From contig NW_024104378.1 of assembly GCF_003945595.2 (NCBI RefSeq), positions 1,240,489 to 1,304,488 of the forward strand: DNA of 64,000 bases, read 5' to 3'. Source of the stretch: Pipra filicauda. Lineage: Eukaryota; Chordata; Aves; Passeriformes; Pipridae. Positions within the stretch are counted from its first letter, which is position 1. Each line of letters starts with the position of its first letter. Positions 39,853 through 48,670 of this stretch are shown piece by piece. A program made the translations under genes and the position numbers. The notes under the pieces were generated by a model, which was not told the origin of the DNA, searched no databases, and saw only the letters and a program-made list of their open reading frames with translations.

Positions 39853-40079
39853 AGAGGACTTTTCAAGACAAATTCCTCGGGCGATGATGTATATTTCACA
39901 CTTACTGTGCACTTTCCACTAAGAAAAGAGAGAAAGAGAAAGGAAGAAGAAAAAGGAGAAAAAGTAAAATCATATATAGAGAAGAAAACACTAGAGGAAA
40001 TAATTGCATTTATCTACAGAAATCAACGAGTGAAAAAATCCCGCCTGCAAGGCATGTCTATATTTAATAGGGAATACTT

Positions 40080-40200
40080 ATATGGATATACATGTATGTA
40101 TGTATGTTTAGACATACATATTTATATTATCATATATTAATATATTATTATCTTAATATATTATATTTATATTATTATGCATGCATATACACACAGACAT
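40080..40200 (+). repeat. AT-rich TATG/TATA simple repeat
   Basis: Low-complexity sequence of ATGT, ATAT and TTAT words, including a 9-bp inverted repeat (TATGTATGT at 40099-40107, ACATACATA at 40112-40120). No gene. Confidence 0.8.
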
Positions 40201-40539
40201 TTGTATATTGTCAAAAAGGCACCAAGGGGCTTTATCCACGCAAACCTTAAAGGTGGGTGATTTTAAAGCCCCGCTTTGCTAAAGTCCACCACTAGCACCT
40301 CGCCCTCTCCCCACTCCCCGGGAAATTACAAGCAGAGTACTCGCACAGTTTTTAATAACTGTCTCCCTTTCAGCACATCGAAAAAGCAATATATTTTGAA
40401 GATATATTTTGTATGCAACACTTGATAGGGAACTCGGGGGAAATGATCTCCTGGATGTTATTCTGAAAGCATTTTGGTCTGGCTGATTGCAGAAGAATTT
40501 ACTTTTGACAAGCGAAATTTCTTCTTTCAGGTGACAGGG

Positions 40540-41170
40540 TAAATAGGGCCATGTTCGGGGGCTTGGCCGGCACCTCCCTGCAGCGGGCACCGGTGGTGGC
40601 GTGGGGAGCCAGTGTGCGTGGGCTGCTGGGCAGAGAAGCCTGGTTGATGACTTCAAAAATCGCTGCCGAGATGGAGCTCGGTTTTCTTCTCGATCAGTAC
40701 CTTTCTACCCCTGTACCCTTCCCTCCTGCCTCTTTCCCCAACAGCTCCCCTATAACGTGCTCGCCCGCTGCTTCTGTGTGTCCCGGACGGGCATCGGGGC
40801 GCAACGTCCCCCTTCTCAGGCAGTCCCCCTAAAAGTAGGTACGAGGAACGGAGGGAGCGCGACTGCGAGGGGTGGTGATGTCCCAGCACATATAGAGGAC
40901 TGCGGGGGAACCTCGGTGACGTCCCGGGATGCGCATTGCCCCATCACCGTTCCCAGACGTGGGCCGCCGCCAGCCCGCGACTCGCCTGAGCTTTGAGGAT
41001 GTTTGCGGGGGTGGAGTAGGGGGGCAGAAGGCAGAAAACGAGTGCTGCGCCCCCGAGTGCGTGGGTTTGCTCTCCCTCGGTAGCGAGGGACAAGCGGGGT
41101 TGATCCGAAAATCCGGGCGTGAGACTGCGAAACGAAGCCTTCGGGCTCCCAGCATCGCATCCCTCTGCCT
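40540..41170. promoter_or_regulatory. Upstream CpG island
   Basis: A moderately dense CpG region with a CpG-rich core at about 40780-41120. It contains a TGACGT half cAMP-response-like word near 40917-40922 (GGTGACGTCC). Open frames here overlap on both strands and show no protein similarity. Confidence 0.6.
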
Positions 41171-41879
41171 GGATAAAGAAAGACTAGTCGGGGAAGGTGC
41201 GTTTCAGTCAGCGAGACAGTGCAATTCCCCTCGCATATAAACACAGGAACGGCCTTTCATGAAATTCAGACAACTTTGTAAAACACCGTCTACTCACACG
41301 TTCACACCGAGAAGAGCAGTAAAAGGATATGAGTGCAGGGTCTGGATTTTATATTTTCCTGTTCTCTGGGGTCTGGTTTTAGACGGAGGGGATTGTGTTT
41401 TTTTTTATTTTAGGGATTTTTTTTTTTCTTTTTCTGTGTGGGGAAAGATTAACCTTTCGAGCTGAGAAACAGAGGTGCTCCCAGGAATTTTCCCCCCACA
41501 CCCCCGTGACACACACATCTAGGCGAGAACGGCCGAGCCGCGTTCTGCGGAGCGGGGAAAGGGAGGTTACTGCGTTGAAAGCTAAAACAAAGGGCTCTCG
41601 TGTTTCCCACCGAGCAGTATTGGGCTACTCATGGCAGTGGAAAAGTCAAGTCCTTAGCAAGTGAGGGAAGCAGGAAGAAAGCCAGTTCAAGGCGGAGAGG
41701 CAGGAACTTTCGTTCAGAAATTGATCTACGCTTGGAACAGGAGAAATTGACTCTTCCCTTCGCATCTGTCCGATTATTTCGGTTTATTTATAGCTGATGG
41801 GGAAATATGATCTTCTCCTTCCCCTCCCTGGAAACAGGAAAAGCACTAGTAGCTCTCTTCTACGGGATAAGCTTTTCTA

Positions 41880-42095
41880 CTGCCGAGAACAAGCGCTGCC
41901 TGCGGGACCCGGTGGGGGAGGCGCCGCTCACCTCCTGCCCCCGCCGCTCCCGCCACCCGCCCGGCCGCGCCGGACCGCTGCCCCTCGCCGGGATCAGTCC
42001 GACAGAGCCTTGTACCCCCTCGCAGGTCAGGGTCGTGTTTCGGGGGAGTTCTGCCAGGCGTGGAAAAGGCGGCCCGATCCTGCAGTCAGACTCGC
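41880..42095. promoter_or_regulatory. Small upstream CpG island
   Basis: A short CpG-dense segment rich in CCGCC and CGCC words, within otherwise moderate-GC sequence. Bounds were judged by eye. No transcript can be inferred. Confidence 0.6.
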
Positions 42096-43659
42096 AATAA
42101 CGTTCAGAGGAGGACTGAACTGAGCAGAGACCGTAAGGTCAGCTTCTGAAGCAGCCCGCTGGGCTCTTTCGTGGCCATTAAGTCCTTAAGTAACCTTGCA
42201 TTAAAAACACAGAAAAAAAAAAAAGAGAGAGAAAGAAAAAAAAGTGCCTTCTTTGACACGGTTCAGTAATAAAGCAATCGAAAAAGCTAAACTGCTCCCA
42301 TTCGGGTGCTCCAAGAAGGGAATTTGCAATTAGCTGCAAAATCCCCCTGTGAGTTAATGAACTCTAATTAATGAGGTATAAATTCACTAACTGTCTTTGC
42401 TTTCTTCTTTTATTTTTAACTTTTTTTTTTTTTCCACTGGACCTCCATGGAAATGTCTTCATTTTCTTGTCATAATACAGAGAAACTACAACTGCGACAT
42501 TCTGCAATATTGAAAGAAGAGAAAATACTCGCTTGGGTACCCTTAGCTTTGTAAATAACTGCTTTGCCAATAGATGGCATAGTGTCCTTTCCATTGTGAG
42601 GAAGTTCCGCTTCCCCGTTTATTTACCTGGCTTGTTTGTTTTGCTCGCAGCATTTTTTTTACGCGTAAACGTCTCTTTGCATTTCCTTCCCTAGAGTACA
42701 GAAAACATAGGTATCTTTAAAAAGGTATATTGCAAAAATTAAAATTACAGATGTAATACATACTGTGAAACCTATAAAAATGCGTTTACAATGGTTACTT
42801 AAAAAAGAAATTTATAACTTTCATATGTACCTTACTCATGCAATATGCAACTGCCATATGTTTCCTAGTTCCATAATTCAGTTTTTCCTGGACAGCTGGA
42901 GCAGGTAGTACTTCTTAAAGTACATTTCATGTAATATGAGAACTAGCCCTGACTAAAGACCGAGGGTTGCCATAAAGACACAAGCCCTGCTTAAAAAATG
43001 TTGTTTAACTACACATCATTTCTTACAATGGTATGATATAAACGTTCCCGTATACTCACGTTATGATAAAAAGGGGATATACTGTATCTTTTTACTGCTG
43101 AAATCTCAGTCTCGCAAACATAAATATTTCCAATTAGTTCCTCTACCCTAAACTATAGTGATTTAAGGCTACCTGATTTAATTTAATTCTATACGTTTTC
43201 ACGTTTTTCCTGAGACAATAGTGAAAATCTGAGTTAAATTTATAGAAAAGCAATAAAAAAATGTAAAGCCAGAGGTTTCTTCAACTCTCATTTAGGGTTT
43301 GCAAATGTCTATTTTGTGACTGGAGTAATAAAAAGGCTATTTTTAAAAATCGTTTGTCTGAAACGAACAATAAATATAAGTGGGACATCGTATTAAAGAC
43401 TGGAGACTTCCTTAAAAATTATTCATACTCGTGGCTGCGTTATTACAAATTAAGATAGTAATATAAGCGCTATAAAACTCAGTCACCAGAATATTTACAA
43501 TTTTATCATGGATGCCTTTATATTGTGTTTTCAATTCTTTAATGCATTTTCTCGGCATTTTCACCCGTCCGGAAAGCCGGTCGGTTGGCTGCGCGTTTAT
43601 TTCCGTACGTTGATCTTATTTATACTCCGCAGCAGGGGAGCGAATACTTTTTTCCCCTA
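42095..43659. other. AT-rich inter-island stretch, possible enhancer DNA
   Basis: This is non-coding sequence between two CpG islands. The part at about 42320-42390 is dense in homeodomain-type words (GCAATTAGC, GTTAATGA, CTAATTAATGAGG). No repeat or gene is visible. It is a candidate conserved enhancer, by inference only. Confidence 0.4.
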
Positions 43660-44660
43660 AGTTTTAAAACGAGACCTGAGGCTGCGGGGGCACGGCGGGC
43701 AAGGACGGCCGTGCCGAGGAGCTTGCTGGGGTTCGCGGGGAAAGGTTGGTGAGGATGGCCGGGGGATGACGCGCTCCTGGCCAGAGGACCGGACTCCCGG
43801 TCAGCGGGCACGGTGAGCCGGCCCCGACCCGTTCGTCTCCTCGATGCGCGGCCGTCACGGCGCAGTGCGCCGCGGTGCTGAAGGGGGAACAAAATGTGCC
43901 ACGCCGCACCGATTAGCCATCCTCTAACTCCACTCGCGGCGGCTGTTTGAGGGCCGCCGTTCCGCCGCCGTGGACACGCTCCTGGCTTGGCTTCGGGGCG
44001 ACTGGCAACAGTCGCAACGAGGCTTCTCCCGGTCCGGGCTAAATCTGGGTCACCGCAGGCGGCAAAGGGCTCAGTGTGCGATGAGGGCGCGAGGGATTGC
44101 CCTCGCCTTCCCGGCTCGGTTCCCTTTTCTCGGCTCCTGAGGTAGGAGCAAGGAGCGGGATGCTGCATGCTTTCTGGTCCTGGAGGCTGAGTCCGGATCG
44201 GCCTCGCCGTCCCCTTGTTGTGGGAACCGTCAGTTGGGTTGTCCAGTTTGAGCCCAGGGAGTCTCAAGTGGTGGGAAACCGGCCCCGCTCCCTCTCGTCC
44301 CAGCTCGGCCTCGAAGCTAAAGCCCGTCGGGCGGGTGCACGAGGCAGTGTGTCCGAGACGAGTACTAGGGGGTTACCAAGGCTCCGTGGGCCCGGGCCAG
44401 GCGTGGGATGAGTTGGGACCGCCCGCGCCCCTCGCTATGAGCCGCGCTCGTTATGCGCCCGCGGAAGGTGGCACACACAAGTGGGAGCAAGGTCTGGGCC
44501 GTTCTCATCGGAAACCGATGGAGAGCCCCGCCGCCGCTCCGGACCACCGTTCGTGCCGACTCCCTGGTGCCACCTTCTCCGCCGGGCTGCAGCCCGCCTG
44601 GCAGGGGGGAAAGAAGCCTAGCCGGAGGGTACCCGGCGGAACGGAACGGGTGGGCTGTAA
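43660..44660. promoter_or_regulatory. Upstream CpG island (about 3.7-4.7 kb before the TBX18 start)
   Basis: About 1 kb of CpG-rich sequence flanked on both sides by AT-rich DNA. It contains overlapping GC-biased open frames on both strands with no recognisable protein similarity. It is likely a regulatory or Polycomb-type CpG island. Confidence 0.75.
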
Positions 44661-45689
44661 TACCCCACCGTGGCCAGAGGGGCTCAGGGGGCTTTCCTGC
44701 TTCTTTTAAATTTAAGCCGCGCTTAACCTTCTCTCGACCCTCTTTTGAAGGTCATCTGTATCTCTGGGACAGTCGCTCTAGGCTTGCCGTTCACCCCGTT
44801 ATAGGAAAGTTGAAGCGGTTATTAGCACGCGACACCAGCAAGCAAGAGCAAGGGAAAGGGACGGGGGCGAAGGTGCATTCGGTATGCACAGAAACGGAGT
44901 TTGCAGACGACTTTCTCATTGGCGTCTGTAATTTTTCTTCAGTTGATAATGCTTGACTGACTAGCCGCCGTCAGCTACCTGCTGTCAGTTTTACATGTCA
45001 CGTCTCCTTAGGGTGAAGCGATTAAGCTCACTTGAGGGGGGGCGGGAAGAAGCGGTTAATGATATAAATATGTTTTCCTTAGTGACCGCTCCTATGGGTC
45101 CCTGCTGGGAAGTTACAGAAAACCGTGTCTTTGAAGGAAAAAGGATGCTGTGGATATTTTACTCTCTGGTGGCACCCGGTTTCAATGTTCGAAAAGATTT
45201 GCAGAAATCACACTGTGAATGACAAAACATGGCCACAATCATCCCTTTAATGTCACTCGAAATTTTCGAAAGAAAGGCAGGAAAACACCTTTCTGGTGAA
45301 AAACAGTATTTCTTTCCCCTGGAAGTCTAAATATGTGATTGTCCTCCGTCAAATAAGCAGCACCTCACCCAATCGCCTTAAAATCCGGAGCGCATTTTAA
45401 GGTCCAGAAATAAAAGTAACCCCAGAAAGGTGTTTTGGATACATATATTACTCCATTAGCAGATCATTATATAGAGAGATTCTTCTCTCTTTCATCATCC
45501 CATAAAAAAATTAATCGGACAGACATATGGATCACAGGTTGTTCGATAAATTTAAATCCAAACAGTTATTTTAAAAAGTCAAGAAATGAAAACACCATGC
45601 CACACAGCAACCTACAGAAATCTAGCGAGGAGGAAAAAAATCAACAAGCTCCCGCCCTCTAGAAACAAAAACAATACGTGCGATCTGTC

Positions 45690-46300
45690 CCTCTGCCGTA
45701 GGGCGGGCAGGCTGCGCGCACCCCGCGGTGCGGCGCGGTGGGGTGCGGAGCGGTGCGGAGCAAAGGGTCAGGGTCTCCTCGGCGGGAACGCGCGGCAGCT
45801 GGTTCTAAGGGGAGGGAAAAGAATAAAAACTGGGCAAGATCAGCAACTCCGTGCCCAGAGGCTTCTCCGGGACCCCCGCGGCAGCCCCGCCGCTTCTTTC
45901 CCGTCCCCGCCGGCGTTGTGCCGAGCCGCAGAGAGCCCGGCGGAGGAGGGGGGCAACTCGCCCCTGCACCGGCAGGTCCCTGCGGCGGCTCGGGGCTTGC
46001 CCCGCTCTCCGGGCCCGCGCCGCATTTCTCCAGACGCGCAGCCTCGCCCCAAAGCCCCCGCGCCCCCGCCACCCGCAAGCCGGGCCCCGCCGCCGCGGAG
46101 CGCGCCCTCCTCCTCCCGCGCTCCTCCGCGCCGCCCCGGGCTGCGGCGGCGGAGTTGGTACCTGCTCCCGCGGGCCCCGCCGGGGCCGTCGCACCGCGGG
46201 CGGTGTGGCGTGTGGCCCGGCGGCCGCGGTCGCTAGGAGAGCGGAGCGGGGCGGCGGAAGGTGCCGTCGGAGATGGCGAGGAGGCTGCCGGAGCGCTCTC
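45690..46300. promoter_or_regulatory. Upstream CpG island (about 2-2.7 kb before the TBX18 start)
   Basis: Dense CpG and GC-rich sequence with repeated GCGGTGCGG-type words at the left end. Long open frames occur on both strands at once (for example 190 codons on + and 231 on -). This is what low stop-codon frequency in GC-rich DNA produces and is not evidence of coding. It could be an alternative or divergent promoter, for example for an antisense non-coding RNA. Confidence 0.75.
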
Positions 46301-47639
46301 GGACATATAACATCCATTTCCTTCCTTCCTCTCCCCTATCGATCTCATCCCCACCGCGACGGCGTTTAAACTCTTGCAAGATTCTCTAGCTTAGCACGTT
46401 TCGATCACTCTTGCACATCTGATTTCCTTCAGATTCAATCACGGCTGGAATAGGCAGAGCAGACAGACTTTAGACCACGGAACACTTAATATGTCCCAGA
46501 TTTAATGTAAAGATAAACTAACTCCGCAGCACTGTTCGTCGGTGACAGGCATTAAGCATTTTTTTCTCCCCTATCAATTCAGAGCGACAGCCACTGCAGG
46601 GGAATTTTTTTCATGGTGACGAATCTTAGACAAGTTGCCATCTCTTCCAATGTGGAGAGCGTTAGTGTTCCTACTGCGGTTTCGTTTTTGTTTTGTTTTA
46701 TTTTTTCTTTAATTAATTATCTTTCTGTCACATACCTAATTTTTTCAGGTCTGGAAAGCACATTTACAATTTTAACGCTGATAACCTTATTTGAAGGGAT
46801 AATTTTTCTCTAGGGAGTATTTATTAGTGAGCCCATTCCTCACATTCTCTGACGAAACAGCTATTGAAATTAGGAACAAAATTGCATTTTACGGGTAGGT
46901 AAAATGCGATAGTGGAAACGCTTATGTCTCCTAAATGGCAGCTATTTCCGTTTTAGATTACGATCAGAAATCTCAGCTGTGCCACTCGACGGCCCGAACA
47001 GGACCTCCAAGGCTGTGACACAGACGAACCACACCACGAATTTCCTTCTCTCTGTTGCCCAAAACAGTGAAGTGAGTTTGAGATCCCAGTCCCCTAACAG
47101 TGAAATTTGCCCCATTTTTTTTTTTACAGTTGGAGAGTTTCTCTTCTGTTTCTTTCAACGGAGCACCTCACTCCATTTATTTCTGAGGGAAAAAAAAAAA
47201 AAAAGAAAAAAATGCCTCAACAAGAGAAGAAAAAAAAAAGAAAACACAACAAAAATCTCAAAACCTTTTTTCATTTCCCTGAACACGCAAAGAAAAGAAT
47301 ATCTGTTCCCAAACCTTTAATAGTTTTACTCACTGGAAAGATACGAAAGAGTTTTCCCCGTAACTATTCTATGCACCTGAATATAATTATTATTAAAGTT
47401 GCTGTGGCTGGATGCATCTATGTTCATACAAGGTTCAGCTTAATTCTTGTTTTATTGCAGCCTCGGCGATAATGGGTTGGGTTTAGAGTGGGTTGTGGAT
47501 GCTACGCTAGAACCTCTCTGCAGCCAGAGTTTGAATAACAACGCGATGAATCTCCGAGCGCACAGCCGAGTAACACCAATAATTCCTAATCCTTAACGCA
47601 AGACAGGGCACAACGTCATTTTTGAACGTCCGAACGGTT
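46301..47639. other. Non-coding stretch between the last upstream island and the TBX18 promoter island
   Basis: The sequence has mixed composition with poly-A/AAAG runs at about 47190-47255. No gene, repeat element or RNA gene is recognisable. Open frames are short. It may hold TBX18 upstream regulatory sequence. Confidence 0.5.
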
Positions 47640-47859
47640 TTCCCGACCGAGACACTGCGCTCCAGGAGAGCTTCCCTTCCCTCTGAGTTTCGGGGGGAGA
47701 CGCGAATGGGGGGGGGGTGGGGGTGTCTCATTAACGTTCATTGCGGGGCGCATCTGCCGCGGGATGGGGGCACGGGGCTGTTTCGGCCTGGGCGGAGGCG
47801 GGCGCGGGACGGTGGGGCACCCCCCCTTCACCGCCCGGCCGCCGCGGCGGGGCCCCCTG

Positions 47860-48399
47860 GAAGGGCGGCGGGGCCGGGGCGGCGGGGCCGGCGCGGCGCT
47901 GATTGGGCTGCGGGCGGCCCGGCCGCACCGCCCCCGCACCGCGGCTCCGCCCGGCCCCCGCCGCCGCAGTGACACTAATGAGCGAGTTCTTCCCACAGGT
48001 CTCCTGCCTGGAAGTGCTGACAGATCAAGGCAACAAATTTCAATTACAAGCCCTAATTTGTGTCCGCAGAGCGTTTGTTACCCATGTCAGTCCTGCCTGC
48101 CCCATCAGACAGGGCAGAACGTGGAGGAGGAGAAGGAGGAGGAGGAGGGGGAGAGAAGGAACGCATCTGCAGAAAGGAATAGATTTTTTTTCCACTTTAA
48201 AAAAACCCCAAAACAACCCCCCCTCAAAAAAAAAAACTTGGCTGATAACTCGGATTTAAAAAGAAAGGCGAGGAAAAGTCCCAGCCCCTTGCCTGCGCGG
48301 TCAGGAGGAAGGGAGGGCGGCCGGCGCGGCGGGCCGGGCGCGGGTGCCGGTGTCGGCGGCCGCGGGGCGCCTGGATGCGCGGGCTGTAGGGTGTCGGGC
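47860..48399 (+). promoter_or_regulatory. TBX18: TBX18 proximal promoter and 5' UTR
   Basis: This is the CpG-rich stretch immediately upstream of the start codon. Visible elements are GC boxes (GGGGCGGCGGGG around 47876-47886) and a perfect inverted CCAAT box (CTGATTGG, 47899-47906, reading CCAATCAG on the - strand, the NF-Y consensus). An AT-richer block at about 47975-48065 contains CTAATGAG and CAATTACAAG/CCTAATTTG homeodomain-type words. A GGA-rich purine tract lies at 48121-48160. There is no convincing TATA box, so a dispersed CpG-island promoter is likely. The exact transcription start is not visible. Confidence 0.65.
48375..48389 (+). other. Four-codon upstream ORF in the TBX18 leader
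   Basis: ATG at 48375 reads M-R-G-L and stops with TAG at 48387-48389, 10 bases before the TBX18 ATG, in a different frame. Its start context is weak (T at -3, C at +4). If present in the mRNA it could mildly reduce initiation or act through reinitiation. That effect is inference. Confidence 0.5.
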
Positions 48400-48670
48400 A
48401 TGGCCGACAAGCGGCGGTCCTCGCCAGGCACCACCATGAGCCTCAAGGCTCACGCCTTCTCCGTGGAGGCTCTCATCGGGGCCGAGAAACAGCAACAGCA
48501 GCAGCCGCAGCAGCCGCCGCGGCAGCCCAAGCGGCGGAAACTGGGCGGCGAAGACGAGGCGGCGGAGGACGAAGGGGGCAGCGGCTGCTGCGCCAAGAGC
48601 TCCCCCGCCGCTGCCGCTGGCAGGACCTGCGGCGACATGGACCTGGGCTGCGGTGCCCGCGCCCCCGCCG
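48400..48670 (+). CDS. TBX18: TBX18 coding exon 1: eh1 motif, poly-Q, NLS
   Basis: Start codon at 48400 has G at -3 and G at +4, a favourable Kozak context, and the first residues match the TBX18 N-terminus. A second in-frame ATG (residue 13) corresponds to a position near the conserved SLKAHAF segment. Residues 20-26 (FSVEALI) are the eh1 motif that in Tbx15/Tbx18 recruits Groucho/TLE corepressors. Residues 31-38 are Q-rich (five Q, P, two Q), and 43-49 (PKRRKLG) form the nuclear localisation signal. The remainder is an acidic then alanine/glycine-rich linker of low conservation. The exon ends after the first base of codon 91 at a GTGAGT donor. The transcribed 5' UTR extends upstream to an undetermined start. 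Confidence 0.95.

Noticed and set aside
43337..43346. Perfect MEF2-type word CTATTTTTAA
   Set aside because: In AT-rich DNA this ten-base degenerate motif is expected many times per 64 kb. There is no clustering with other muscle-type sites.
43620..44956. 164-215-codon open frames on both strands
   Set aside because: The same GC-composition effect inside a CpG island. No conserved motif and no splice structure.
45586..46369. Several 170-231-codon open frames on both strands
   Set aside because: They overlap one another in a CpG island where stops are rare. Composition is Pro/Ala/Arg/Gly on every frame, with no domain.
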